DNA of 64,000 nt, taken from positions 39,689 through 103,688 of the forward strand of contig CCRI01000021.1 of assembly GCA_000985875.1 (NCBI GenBank). Direction: 5' to 3'. This DNA comes from Neorhizobium galegae bv. officinalis (lineage in GTDB: Bacteria > Pseudomonadota > Alphaproteobacteria > Rhizobiales > Rhizobiaceae). Position 1 is the stretch's first letter. Every line of letters begins with the position of its first letter. The position numbers and the translations under genes were made by a program. Below, one piece after another: positions 53,127-62,318 of the stretch. The notes under the pieces were generated by a model. That model did no database searches and was not told the origin of the DNA. It saw nothing but the letters and a program-made list of their open reading frames with translations.

Positions 53127-53950
53127 GTGTCCGCAATCGCGAATGGCCGGTGGCGCTGGCGTTGGCCCCGGCGCTGATCCTGATCCTCGCCCCCTTCGTC
53201 TGGCTGGTGGTCTCGAGTTTCAAGACTGAGGCCGAGATCGGCCAGGCCGACCCCTTCACCTGGCCTGCCGACCTGATGTGGCGGAACTATCTCGATGCGT
53301 GGCAGATCGGCGGGTTCGGCGGACTTGTCGGCAACAGCCTCATCAATCTCATCGGCGTCGTCCTCCTATCGCTGATCACCTGCGCGCCGGCTGGCTATGC
53401 GCTCGCTAAGATCCGTTTTCCCGGCCGGGAATGGCTGTTCTACGCCTTCATCCTCGGCCTCACCGTGCCGGTCCAGGCGATCGTCATCCCGCTCTACCAG
53501 GTGCTCTTCGGGCTCAATCTCATCAACACTCTGACCGGCATCGTGCTGGTGCAGGTGAGCAACGGCATTCCCTTCGGCATATTCCTGATGCGGAGTTTCT
53601 TCATCGGCGTGCCGGACGACCTGATCGAGGCCGCCAAGATCGACGGCGCCTCGCATCTGCAGATCCTCACCAAGGTCTTTCTGCCGATCTCGACGCCGGC
53701 GGTGCAGGCGCTCGTCATCATCAGCGCGCTCTCCACCTGGAACGATTTCTTCCTGCCGCTGATCGTGCTGATCAGTCCTGAGGTACAGACGCTGCCGCTC
53801 GGGCTGGTGCGTTTCGCCAGCACCTATGCTTCCGACTATCGCCTGGTCTTTTCCGGGACCGTCATTTCATTCCTGCCGATCATTCTTCTCTACATCCTGA
53901 TGCAGCGCCGCTTCACCGAGGGGCTAACGCAGGGGGCAATCAAGGGCTGA
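53123..53950 (+). CDS. ABC sugar transporter permease, MalG/UgpE type
   Basis: This 275-residue permease has LAPALILILAPFVWLVVSSF as its first helix, the motif RSFFIGVPDDLIEAAKIDGA containing the EAA loop, and ends FTEGLTQGAIKG, the typical MalG-type C-terminus. It pairs with the preceding permease. Start ATG 53123 is coupled to the upstream stop. Confidence 0.92.
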   Translation: MSVRNREWPVALALAPALILILAPFVWLVVSSFKTEAEIGQADPFTWPADLMWRNYLDAWQIGGFGGLVGNSLINLIGVVLLSLITCAPAGYALAKIRFPGREWLFYAFILGLTVPVQAIVIPLYQVLFGLNLINTLTGIVLVQVSNGIPFGIFLMRSFFIGVPDDLIEAAKIDGASHLQILTKVFLPISTPAVQALVIISALSTWNDFFLPLIVLISPEVQTLPLGLVRFASTYASDYRLVFSGTVISFLPIILLYILMQRRFTEGLTQGAIKG

Positions 53951-53952
53951 CC

Positions 53953-55044
53953 ATGTCGCATCATGTCCAGCGGGAAATCCGCTACAATTTCGAATTCGAT
54001 CACCGCATCAAGACTTGCTTCATCGGCGCCGGCGGTCATGCCTATCGCAATGTCTATCCGGCGCTGCGTTACGCGCCGGTCGAGCTTGCCGGCATCTGCG
54101 ATCTCGACCTCGGCCGAGCCGAGAAATTCGCAAAACTATTCGGCGCCGGAAAAGCCTATACCGACCATCGCGAGATGCTCGAACGGGAAAAGCCTGAGCT
54201 GGTCTTTCTCGTCACCGCCTATCATCCCGACGGCCGGGTGCAGGCGACCGATCTGGCGCTCGACGCGCTTGCGTCAGGCGCCCACGTGTGGATGGAGAAG
54301 CCGACGGCGGCAAGTATCGAGGACATCGAAAGGCTGCAGGCGGCAAGTAACACGGCCGGCCGCATGGTGATGACCGGTCTGAAGAAGACCTTTTTCCCCA
54401 CAATCGAGAAACTGAAGGATCTGATCGGCTCACCCGGTTTCGGCAGGCTGACCTCGATCAATGTCCGCTATCCGCAAAGCCTGCCGCGCCAGGAAGACCG
54501 TGCCGATCTCGTCAAGATGCAGAGCTTCCTCGATCACATCTACCATCCGGGCGCGATCCTCAACTTCCTCGGCGGCGAGATCGAACGCGCTGGTTATGAA
54601 TGGGAAGCGTCGACGGGCGCGACCGTCACTAGCCTGCGCTTCCGCTCCGGGGCAATCGGCACGCTGCATCTTGCCGCCGGCCAGTCGGGCGGCAGTATCT
54701 TCGAGCGGGTTGAAATCATCGGCGAAGGCGCCAACGCCATCGTCGAAAACGGCAGCCGGCTGACCTACTTCCGCAAGGCTGACCTGCCGTCCTATGGTCG
54801 TGCCGCGAGCTTCATCCAGCCGGACGAGAATGCGGCGCTGTTCTACGAGCCGGAGCATTCGCTCGGCCAGCTCTACAACAATAACCTGTTTTATCTCGGC
54901 TATGTGCCCGAAATCCTGCATCTGACGGATGCGATCCTCTCCGGCGCGCGGATAACAAGGGGCACGCTCGAAATCGCCCGCGAGATCATGAAGCTCTTCG
55001 AATTCTACAGACGCGCGGATGCCGGCGTCACCACCAATCTCTGA
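53953..55044 (+). CDS. Gfo/Idh/MocA family oxidoreductase
   Basis: This 363-residue NAD(P)-dependent dehydrogenase has an N-terminal Rossmann domain (TCFIGAGGHAYRNVYPALRY) and the family motif VWMEKPTA with the cofactor/substrate Lys near residue 116. LDHIYHPGAILNFLGG carries the catalytic Asp/His region. It likely oxidises or epimerises the imported sugar or polyol. It follows the permease by two bases, inside one operon. Confidence 0.9.
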   Translation: MSHHVQREIRYNFEFDHRIKTCFIGAGGHAYRNVYPALRYAPVELAGICDLDLGRAEKFAKLFGAGKAYTDHREMLEREKPELVFLVTAYHPDGRVQATDLALDALASGAHVWMEKPTAASIEDIERLQAASNTAGRMVMTGLKKTFFPTIEKLKDLIGSPGFGRLTSINVRYPQSLPRQEDRADLVKMQSFLDHIYHPGAILNFLGGEIERAGYEWEASTGATVTSLRFRSGAIGTLHLAAGQSGGSIFERVEIIGEGANAIVENGSRLTYFRKADLPSYGRAASFIQPDENAALFYEPEHSLGQLYNNNLFYLGYVPEILHLTDAILSGARITRGTLEIAREIMKLFEFYRRADAGVTTNL

Positions 55045-55060
55045 CAGGGGAGCGACAGCC

Positions 55061-55441
55061 TTGACCGATAGCGATGTCATTTTCAGGAAAGCCGGCGGCG
55101 AATTCATGCCCACCAGCTGGGGCGAACTCAATTGGAAGATCACCGGCGACGGCACGCCCGGCGCCGAGATGACCTTCGGCACCTGCCGGATCAATCCCGG
55201 CGAGCGCAACCAGTTGCACTCGCATCCCGATTGCGAGGAAATCCTCTATGTCGTTTCCGGCCATTGCGAGCACAAGCTCGGCGATGCGCTCTACAGGCTC
55301 GAAGCCGGCGACGCGATCCGGATACCCCGCAATATCAGGCACTGGGCGCGCGCGCTCGGCACCGAACCGCTCTTCGCCCTGATCATGTTCTCCTCCGGCA
55401 CCAGGACGGCGGTCAATCATGAAGGCGAGGGCGCGGCCTGA
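55061..55441 (+). CDS. Cupin domain protein
   Basis: This 126-residue single-cupin protein has the metal-binding motifs QLHSHPDCEEILYVVSG and PRNIRHWARALG. It may isomerise a sugar acid or sense the ligand. The start is TTG 55061 with AGGGGAG nine bases upstream; no ATG fits. It lies between the dehydrogenase and the transporter ATPase in the same operon. Confidence 0.85.
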   Translation: MTDSDVIFRKAGGEFMPTSWGELNWKITGDGTPGAEMTFGTCRINPGERNQLHSHPDCEEILYVVSGHCEHKLGDALYRLEAGDAIRIPRNIRHWARALGTEPLFALIMFSSGTRTAVNHEGEGAA

Positions 55442-55470
55442 CACGACGATAATCGCGAGAGGGAAATATC

Positions 55471-56565
55471 ATGGCGTCGATCGCGCTCCACAACATCCGC
55501 AAGTCCTACGGCAGCCTGCCCGTCATCCACGGCGTCGACGTCGATATCGAGGATGGTGAATTCATCGTGCTCGTCGGGCCTTCCGGCTGCGGCAAGTCCA
55601 CGCTGCTGCGCATGATCGCCGGCCTGGAGACGATTTCGGGCGGCCGGCTTTCAATCGGCAACCGCATGGTCAACGACCTCCCCTCGAAGGAGCGCGACAT
55701 TGCCATGGTGTTCCAAAGCTATGCGCTCTATCCGCATCTGACGGTGGCCGAGAATATGGGCTTTTCCCTGAAGCTGCGCGGCACGGCCAAGGACGAGATC
55801 GGCCACCGGGTGCAGTCCGCCGCAAAGATCCTGGCGCTGGAACCCTATCTCGACCGCCTTCCGCGTCATCTCTCGGGCGGCCAGCGTCAGCGCGTCGCCA
55901 TGGGCCGTGCGATCGTGCGCGATCCGAAAGTGTTCCTCTTCGACGAACCGCTTTCCAATCTCGACGCCAAGCTGCGCGTGGCGATGCGCGCCGAGATCAA
56001 GGAGCTTCACCAGCGGCTGAAGATCACCACCGTCTATGTCACCCATGACCAGACCGAGGCGATGACCATGGCCGACCGTATCGTCGTCATGCGCGACGGC
56101 ATCGTCGAGCAGATCGGAACCCCGCTGGAAATCTATGATCGCCCCGCAACCACCTTCGTCGCCGGCTTCATCGGCATGCCGGCGATGAACCTGCTCAAGG
56201 GCAGCATTCAGGCCGACGCGCCTTTGATCTTCCGCACCGAAACCGGCGTCGCCATGCCGCTGTCGCTGCGTCCCGGGACGGCCGATCCCGGTGAAGAACT
56301 CATCTATGGCATCAGGCCGGAACAATTCGTCATCGCCGATGAAGGAACACCGGCGACGGTCGTGGTCGTCGAGCCCACAGGCGCGGAAACGCAGGTCGTT
56401 GCCCGGATCGAGGGGGCCTGGGCCGGGGACGAATACGTCACCATGTTGTTTCGCGAGCGCATCGCCGTAAGGCCGGGCGACACGATCCGCTTCGCCTTGC
56501 GGGCCGCCAGCGACCATCTGTTTTCCGCCGAGACGGGCAGGCGGCTTCCCGAAGTGGGCGCGTGA
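55471..56565 (+). CDS. ABC transporter ATPase, MalK/UgpC type
   Basis: This 364-residue ATPase has Walker A (GPSGCGKSTLLRM), the Q-loop (MVFQSYALYPHLTV), the signature LSGGQRQRVAMGRA, Walker B (VFLFDEPLSNLDAKLR) and H-loop (YVTHDQTEAMTMAD). A C-terminal OB/TOBE domain follows. It powers the sugar importer encoded upstream and ends the operon. Confidence 0.95.
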   Translation: MASIALHNIRKSYGSLPVIHGVDVDIEDGEFIVLVGPSGCGKSTLLRMIAGLETISGGRLSIGNRMVNDLPSKERDIAMVFQSYALYPHLTVAENMGFSLKLRGTAKDEIGHRVQSAAKILALEPYLDRLPRHLSGGQRQRVAMGRAIVRDPKVFLFDEPLSNLDAKLRVAMRAEIKELHQRLKITTVYVTHDQTEAMTMADRIVVMRDGIVEQIGTPLEIYDRPATTFVAGFIGMPAMNLLKGSIQADAPLIFRTETGVAMPLSLRPGTADPGEELIYGIRPEQFVIADEGTPATVVVVEPTGAETQVVARIEGAWAGDEYVTMLFRERIAVRPGDTIRFALRAASDHLFSAETGRRLPEVGA

Positions 56566-56807
56566 AGCAGACGTTTTCCTTAAGTTTTGCTAAGGCTCTG
56601 ATGATTGGCGCGTCCTCGACCGGCGCCATAGATTATCGCAGATAGTCGCTGCGGGTCGCGGGTTCATATCTCCTCAAGGCGCCTAGGAATATTTGAACAC
56701 AATGCTGTTTTCTCTACTCGTCAGACGCTGTGACAGACTCACTCTACTAACTTGCCTGGAAAATCCTTCAGACCTCCTGTGAAATATCCCGGTGCAACGA
56801 CATGTGA

Positions 56808-57776
56808 TCACGCAACTTCTAATTCTGCATCGACCGGGGCACGTTCCAGATGAACCGTGCCCTTGTATTTCATCATCTGCCGCCATCTCCCCGGCGCAAC
56901 CCCGGTTCTGCGCTTGAACACCCGGCTCAGCGACAAGTCGCTGTCGTAGCCGACCAGGTTGGCGATGCGCAGCAGGCTCTCGTCCGTTCCGGTCAGCAGC
57001 ATCTTGACACGGTAGACGCGCCAGCCCGTGAGGTAATCCAGCGGCGCTTCACCGACCACCGATTTGAACAGCGCCGCAAAGCTCGAACGCGAAAGCCCGG
57101 CCTGCTGTGCCATCTCTTCGACGGTCCACCGGCGGGCGAGATCAGAGTGGACAGCGTGGATCGTGCGCGCCAGCCGCCGGTCGCCGAGGCCTGCAAGCCA
57201 GCAGCTCGTCTTGCCGGTGTCGTTGCTGCACAGCGCACGCAGCGCCTGCACGAACAGTGTGTTGACCAGGCGATCGACGACAAACCCTGAACCATGCTCA
57301 CCGGCACTGGTTTCCATGCCGATAAGATCAAGGGTCGCCCTGATCAAAGCGGCATGGGTTTGGTTCAGTGGGAAATGAACCAGAGCCGGTATGGACCGAA
57401 ACAGAGGCTCGGCCGCGACCGCATCAAATGAAAAACGAGCTGAGACGATCTCGGTTTGCAAGCCACTTCCGCCGTATGTCACTACGCCGTCCGTTTCCGA
57501 CGTCACCAGTGTTTCACAGGCGATCACACGCTGATCAGCCACATCCGACAGATCGAAAGTGACCTGTGGCTGCACAATCATGCAGGTGCCAGGGGCCAGC
57601 CTGACAGGATCGGTTATCCCCTCCCACCGCAGAAAGCAGTCGCTTCCGGATATGACGACCAGTCGAGCGTGCTCGCCAGTGTGGAATCGGATCCCCCACG
57701 GCGCGCCGAGATGCAGACGGGCATAGAGTGATGTCTCGACCTGCATCTGGTGGATGATCTCATCGAACGGGTTCAT
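56808..57776 (-). CDS. AraC family regulator with cupin-type N-terminal domain
   Basis: This 322-residue protein has an AraC_binding/cupin_6 N-terminal domain (residues ~1-190) and two helix-turn-helices near the C-terminus: WTVEEMAQQAGLSRSSFAAL and IANLVGYDSDLSLSRVFKRR. Such regulators usually activate an adjacent reductase gene. It is divergent from the alcohol dehydrogenase-like gene with a 105-base promoter region between them, so it is the likely control of that gene. Confidence 0.9.
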   Translation of the reverse strand: MNPFDEIIHQMQVETSLYARLHLGAPWGIRFHTGEHARLVVISGSDCFLRWEGITDPVRLAPGTCMIVQPQVTFDLSDVADQRVIACETLVTSETDGVVTYGGSGLQTEIVSARFSFDAVAAEPLFRSIPALVHFPLNQTHAALIRATLDLIGMETSAGEHGSGFVVDRLVNTLFVQALRALCSNDTGKTSCWLAGLGDRRLARTIHAVHSDLARRWTVEEMAQQAGLSRSSFAALFKSVVGEAPLDYLTGWRVYRVKMLLTGTDESLLRIANLVGYDSDLSLSRVFKRRTGVAPGRWRQMMKYKGTVHLERAPVDAELEVA

Positions 57777-57881
57777 GACAGCTCCGGATTGGACGATCGG
57801 ACATGAATAGCGGACTGCGCGGCATTATTCATCCGAATTACCAATGCTAGATTGACGTCACAGTCAAGCATGGAGTTGAAG

Positions 57882-58877
57882 ATGAAAGTTTACCGCCATA
57901 CGCAGTTAGGCGACATGAGCACTCTGAAGGTTCGCGAGGAAGCGCTTCGTTCGGTCGGCTTTGGTCAGGTGCTAGTTCGTGTCCAGGCCAGTTCGCTGAA
58001 CTTCCGTGACCTCATTATTGCCCAGGGTCACTATCCCTTCGGCATCGTGGAGAACCACGTCCCCCTGTCGGACGGCGCAGGTGTGATCGAAGCTGTCGGT
58101 GACGGCGTCCGTCGGTTTGCCGTTGGCGACCGCGTCATGAGCAGCTTCTTTCCAGACTGGTTCGGGGGGCCCATTCCCGCTCACCGTGAGCAATACCAGA
58201 ATGAGCATGATGGCTGGCTGACGGAATATCGTCTGACCAGTGCGGAAGCTTTGACAACCGTTCCCGATCATCTGACTTTCGAGGAAGCATCCGCGTTACC
58301 TTGCGCCGCCCTGACCGGATGGTCGGCCGTGTCGGGTGTCGGGCCTGGCGACACGGTTCTGACGCTTGGGACGGGTGGTGTTTCTCTCTCCGCGATCCAG
58401 TTTGCAAAGGCATTGGGCGCGCGCGTCATCGCTACCACGTCGTCCAGCGACAAGTTCGAGAAGCTGACTGCGCTTGGTGCGGACGCGCTCATTAACTACC
58501 GCGAGACACCGGATTGGCACCGAGCGGTTCGTGATTTGACGGGTGGCCTGGGGGCCGACCGTATCGTCGAGGTGGGCGGACCGGCAACCATTGCCCAGTC
58601 CGTTCGCTCGATCCGCGAAGGCGGCCAGGTCTCGATCGTCGGCGCGCTTGGCATGAAGGGCGAAGCGATCGATATCATGAATCTGTTCTTCAGCCAGGCG
58701 ACCTACAAGGTCATCAGCGTGGGCAATCGTAGCGACCTGGAGGAAATGAACCGCGCGGTTGCCGCCCACCAGATCCGCCCGGTGATAGACAGCGTTTTTG
58801 CGTTCGAGGACGCCCATTCAGCCTATGAGCGCCTTGGGAGCCGAAACGTCTTCGGCAAGGTCGTTATTCGCAACTGA
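57882..58877 (+). CDS. Zinc-independent alcohol dehydrogenase / quinone oxidoreductase (MDR family)
   Basis: This 331-residue MDR protein has a GroES-like N-terminal domain (VRVQASSLNFRDLIIAQGHY) and the NADP-binding motif DTVLTLGTGGVSLSAIQFAK. It lacks the structural zinc cysteines of classical alcohol dehydrogenases. It probably reduces quinones or enones. ATG 57882 is chosen with GGAG seven bases upstream. The DUF1330 gene follows by 31 bases. Confidence 0.88.
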   Translation: MKVYRHTQLGDMSTLKVREEALRSVGFGQVLVRVQASSLNFRDLIIAQGHYPFGIVENHVPLSDGAGVIEAVGDGVRRFAVGDRVMSSFFPDWFGGPIPAHREQYQNEHDGWLTEYRLTSAEALTTVPDHLTFEEASALPCAALTGWSAVSGVGPGDTVLTLGTGGVSLSAIQFAKALGARVIATTSSSDKFEKLTALGADALINYRETPDWHRAVRDLTGGLGADRIVEVGGPATIAQSVRSIREGGQVSIVGALGMKGEAIDIMNLFFSQATYKVISVGNRSDLEEMNRAVAAHQIRPVIDSVFAFEDAHSAYERLGSRNVFGKVVIRN

Positions 58878-58908
58878 CGGTGTCGCTAACTTTCAAGGAG
58901 ATTTTGGT

Positions 58909-59199
58909 ATGACCGCTTACGCAATTTTCATTCGGGAGCGCAGTCGGAACGCCGCTGAACTGCAGATTTATGCCGAACTGGTGACGCCACTGCTCGGTGA
59001 ATCGGGAGCGACCGTGCTTGCCGCCTACGGCCCTCTGGATGCCCTCGAGGGCGCCGCTCCCGAAGGTGTCGTCATGGCCAGCTTCCCGACCATGGATGCC
59101 GCTCGCGCCTTCTACGACAACCCCGAATACCAGGCGGCCGTGAAGCACAGGTTCCTGGGTGCGGACTATCGCTCCTTCATCATTGAGGGGATCAACTAG
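58909..59199 (+). CDS. DUF1330 domain protein
   Basis: This 96-residue dimeric alpha/beta-barrel protein has YAIFIRERSRNAAELQIYAE, VVMASFPTMDAARAFYDNPE and YQAAVKHRF, as in DUF1330. The function is unknown. AAGGAG lies before ATG 58909. It shares an operon with the oxidoreductase and is followed by a perfect 12-bp hairpin. Confidence 0.85.
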   Translation: MTAYAIFIRERSRNAAELQIYAELVTPLLGESGATVLAAYGPLDALEGAAPEGVVMASFPTMDAARAFYDNPEYQAAVKHRFLGADYRSFIIEGIN

Positions 59200-59232
59200 G
59201 GCTGCAAGGGACTCGCCTACAGGATCTCAATA

Positions 59233-59265
59233 TGCGGTGCCCGCCACAGCGGTGCGGGCACCGCA
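59233..59265. terminator. Perfect 12-bp hairpin between convergent genes
   Basis: TGCGGTGCCCGC (59233-59244) pairs with GCGGGCACCGCA (59254-59265) around a nine-base loop. It lies between the ends of two convergent genes, so it likely ends transcription in both directions, though no T tract follows. Confidence 0.6.
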
Positions 59266-59312
59266 GTCGTTCAGGCGATGGCTCCTGAAGAATGTCTGCA
59301 GGGTTCGAGCTT

Positions 59313-59750
59313 TCAGAAGCGGTCGTAGCTGACGCGCCAACCTTCCGCAGCATCGATCGGGGAAATCACCAGCTTGTCACCTGTGACCTCGAACTTGCGC
59401 TCCAGTCTCTGACCGATCAGGTTGCGGACCAGGGAGGACTCCACGGTGATCGCGAATATGTTCTTGGCATCGTCGATCTCAACCGGGCCGTAATAGGCCT
59501 CGTATGCTTTCGTGGTGTAGGGCGTGTCCGCGGCATTCGCATCGGGATTCATCGCCTGGACCGACAGGGTGCCCCCTTCAGTGAAGACAAGCTGGCCTGA
59601 ATACGGGATGGTCTGAAGATTGCCCGCAGCTCCTACCTCCAGTGCGGTCATGCGCCAGGCGCCAATGATCGGAGACTTCGCATCGCCGGCGAATGCCGGG
59701 GTGGTGAAGGCCAGTGCCAGCGCTGCAGCCAAGATCTTGAAACTGTTCAT
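59313..59750 (-). CDS. Exported lipocalin-like protein
   Basis: This 145-residue protein has a signal peptide (MNSFKILAAALALAFTTPAF, cleavage after FA-G) and the lipocalin-like motif IIGAWRMTALEV, then YYGPVEIDDAKN and WRVSYDRF at the C-terminus. It should be periplasmic and may bind a hydrophobic ligand. It follows the cyclophilin-like gene by 40 bases in the minus-strand operon. Confidence 0.8.
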   Translation of the reverse strand: MNSFKILAAALALAFTTPAFAGDAKSPIIGAWRMTALEVGAAGNLQTIPYSGQLVFTEGGTLSVQAMNPDANAADTPYTTKAYEAYYGPVEIDDAKNIFAITVESSLVRNLIGQRLERKFEVTGDKLVISPIDAAEGWRVSYDRF

Positions 59751-59790
59751 CGAGATGTCCTTTGTTGAGTGGCAGGATGTGGTGGGCTTG

Positions 59791-60252
59791 TTAAATCCGT
59801 TCGATGCCGACGGGGTACGCGCCACGCACCAGGAGCGCGTCGAAACTGTTGTCAAACCGGCCGAGACGGATCAGCCCGTCCCAGCGATAGTCCGCATAGA
59901 AAAGAGCCAGGTTGCCCCAGGGCTTGAAGTAGCAGAGGTCGCCTGGCCTCTCGTTGGTGAAGGGGCCGCTACCATCCTCGGTGAGCTTGCGAGGTAGGCG
60001 GACGATCTTCTCGTTGCCTCCGAAGTCCTCGATCTTGAGCTCAAGCGGAAGCAGGGACGCAAGGTCGCGCGCCGAGGGGTTGTCGTAGAGCGTCGCTGTC
60101 AGCACCAATCCATTGAAGGTCAACCTGATGCGCACGTCGGTCGGCTCCTGGTTGTTTGGATCGCCCCCTTGATGTGCAATGGCGACACGCGGAATTGCCG
60201 CAGCCGCCAGCGCGGTTCCCAGAACTTGTCGTCGGCTGATCGGACGAGACAT
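59791..60252 (-). CDS. Cyclophilin-like fold protein with Tat signal
   Basis: This 153-residue protein starts with a twin-arginine signal (SRRQVLGTALAAAAIP) and has the cyclophilin-like domain (LTATLYDNPSARDLASLLPL, YFKPWGNLALFYADYRWDG). It is predicted to be exported folded. The function is unknown. ATG 60252 is chosen so that the Tat motif is at the N-terminus. The SDR gene precedes it by ten bases. Confidence 0.8.
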   Translation of the reverse strand: MSRPISRRQVLGTALAAAAIPRVAIAHQGGDPNNQEPTDVRIRLTFNGLVLTATLYDNPSARDLASLLPLELKIEDFGGNEKIVRLPRKLTEDGSGPFTNERPGDLCYFKPWGNLALFYADYRWDGLIRLGRFDNSFDALLVRGAYPVGIERI

Positions 60253-60262
60253 GGCGGTTCCG

Positions 60263-61009
60263 TCAGACCGGCTGCGCTGTGGGCCGGAAGAGGATTTCAT
60301 TGATATCGACGTCGTCCGGCTCGCTGATAGCGAACGCGACACTCCGGGCGAATGTACCCGGTCCAATCGCAATCTTGCTGACGAACTCCCGGGTGCCCGC
60401 CTGGATATCTTTCTCGCTGATATGCTCAAGAAGTTCGGTGCTGACCGCGCCGGGGGAGATGATCGTTGTCCGGATGTTGTAGGGTTTCACCTCTTTGCGC
60501 AGACCCTCGGACAAGGCGCGGACGGCGTGCTTTGTGGCACAGTAGACGGTCGCACCCGGATCGACGACATGGCCGTATACCGAGGAGACGTTGATGATGT
60601 GTCCGGACTTCTGAGCCTTCATGTGAGGCAGTGCGGCGGCAATACCGTAGAGCACGCCCTTAATGTTGACATCGATCATGCGGTCCCATTCGTCGATCTT
60701 GAGACGCTCCAGCGGAGCAAGGGGCATGAGACCGGCGTTGTTCAGCATGACGTCGATGCGACCGAATCGTTCGACAGCGATATCGACGAGGTTCCTGACC
60801 TGATCCCGGTCGGTCACGTCAGTCTCTACCGCGACGACCTTGTCGCCGTTTGCCGTCAACTCCGCAGCCAAAGACTCGATACGGTCGATGCGGCGCGCGC
60901 CGATGACCACGGTCGCGCCGCGCTTGGCCAAATGCCGGGCCGTTGCTTCGCCGAGACCACTGCTGGCCCCGGTGATGACGACGACCTTGTCTTCGATTCC
61001 CTGTGACAT
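60263..61009 (-). CDS. Short-chain dehydrogenase/reductase
   Basis: This 248-residue SDR has the cofactor motif VVITGASSGLGEATARHLAK, NNAGLMPLAPL, and the catalytic Ser-Tyr-Lys in INVSSVYG and VYCATKHAVRAL. The pattern GARRIDRIESL after the first strand suggests NADP preference. It reduces or oxidises an unknown carbonyl. It belongs to the minus-strand set MFS-SDR-cyclophilin-lipocalin. Confidence 0.9.
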   Translation of the reverse strand: MSQGIEDKVVVITGASSGLGEATARHLAKRGATVVIGARRIDRIESLAAELTANGDKVVAVETDVTDRDQVRNLVDIAVERFGRIDVMLNNAGLMPLAPLERLKIDEWDRMIDVNIKGVLYGIAAALPHMKAQKSGHIINVSSVYGHVVDPGATVYCATKHAVRALSEGLRKEVKPYNIRTTIISPGAVSTELLEHISEKDIQAGTREFVSKIAIGPGTFARSVAFAISEPDDVDINEILFRPTAQPV

Positions 61010-61045
61010 GATGGTCTCCAGTTGTGGAATTTAGTTGTTTAGCTG

Positions 61046-62224
61046 CTAAGGCCGGGCGAGGGCGGCCAAAACCGTCGACCCGACGAGCAAGCTTGCGGAG
61101 AGGACAAAGGCGCTCCACCATCCGACGGTATCGAACAGGACACCGCCTGCGGACGCGCCGCCTGCTATAGCGAGCTGGATCAGGGCGACCTGCAGGCCGC
61201 CGCCGGCTTCGAGATCGTCCGGGATGATACGTGTCATCCAGGTGTTCCAGGCGACGGGCACCGGTGTCGACACGACACCCCAGAAAACAAGCAGGGCTGC
61301 CGTCAGCCACTGGAATGGTCCGGCTGCGATCAGGAGGAGGGCGATGACGGCAAGGACAACGGGCATGCCGACAAGAGCGACACCGAGATGCCGACGGAGC
61401 ACAAACCCGATCGCGAACAGTCCGGCCAGTCCGCCCGCACCCAGGCCGAGCAGCACCATGGACAGTGTGTTGATATCGAGCCGGGTCACATGCTCGAGGA
61501 ACGGCCTCAGGAAGATCGAGAGCGAATTCATGCCGATGAACGTCAGCGCAGTCGCCGCCATGCCGATCGAAAAGGTGCGGTTGCGGAGCAATCCGAACAT
61601 TGTCCCAATGGATGCAGCTTTGGCAGGGGGCATTTTCGGCAGGACAGCCATTTGCCATATCAGCGCCCCAAGGCCGATCGGTACGGTAAAGAGAAATGTG
61701 TTACGCCACCCAATGAGGCTGCCGAGAAAGCTGCCCAGCGGTGCGGCAGCCACGATTGCCATTGCCGTTCCGCCCTGAAGCAGCGCAATCGCCCGGGGAA
61801 GATCGGGGCCGGATGCGAGACGCGCGAGAACGGCGGTCGACAGTGACCAGAAGCCGCCGATCGCCATACCAACCATCGCCCGCCCAAGCATGAAGATAAA
61901 GTAGCTCGGCGCCAACGCTACCGTGAGGCTGGAGAGCGTCAGGATGGACGTGTAGAAAAGGACGACCGTTTTCCGGTCCAGTTGGCCCAAAACCCTGTTT
62001 CCGAACAGGCTGGTCACGACTGCAAAGAAGCCCGAGACCGCGATTGCCAGTCCTGCCTGACCTTCCGTGATCGACAAGTCCTGCGCAATCGGCGTCAGAA
62101 GGCTGACAGGCATGAATTCCAGGCCCACCAGAAGGAATGTCAGGAGCGACAGGCAGGTGACGGCGCTCCAGGGCGTCGTCTGGTGCAGGCCCTTAAATCC
62201 ATCTTCTACGGTCAGTTCGGTCAT
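61046..62224 (-). CDS. MFS transporter
   Basis: This 392-residue protein has about 12 hydrophobic helices. FGNRVLGQLDRKTVVLF is the loop 2-3 motif, and GRAMVGMAIGGFWSLSTAVL resembles sugar-efflux/arabinose exporters of the DHA1 group. It likely exports drugs or metabolites. It is divergent from a LysR gene with a 94-base promoter region, the usual arrangement for a LysR target. Confidence 0.9.
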   Translation of the reverse strand: MTELTVEDGFKGLHQTTPWSAVTCLSLLTFLLVGLEFMPVSLLTPIAQDLSITEGQAGLAIAVSGFFAVVTSLFGNRVLGQLDRKTVVLFYTSILTLSSLTVALAPSYFIFMLGRAMVGMAIGGFWSLSTAVLARLASGPDLPRAIALLQGGTAMAIVAAAPLGSFLGSLIGWRNTFLFTVPIGLGALIWQMAVLPKMPPAKAASIGTMFGLLRNRTFSIGMAATALTFIGMNSLSIFLRPFLEHVTRLDINTLSMVLLGLGAGGLAGLFAIGFVLRRHLGVALVGMPVVLAVIALLLIAAGPFQWLTAALLVFWGVVSTPVPVAWNTWMTRIIPDDLEAGGGLQVALIQLAIAGGASAGGVLFDTVGWWSAFVLSASLLVGSTVLAALARP

Positions 62225-62318
62225 ATCGTACTCGCTCTCGTTGCGAGATTAGATAACGGTGTTGAAGTCGTGCTACTAGACAGCATAAACTGCATGTCGT
62301 GATGAGAAAGATTCAACA

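Noticed and set aside
56566..56807. GGGTTCATATC word and short hairpins between the ABC ATPase and AraC genes, considered as a tRNA remnant or terminator.
   Set aside because: No cloverleaf, and the only stems are about five base pairs without a T tract.
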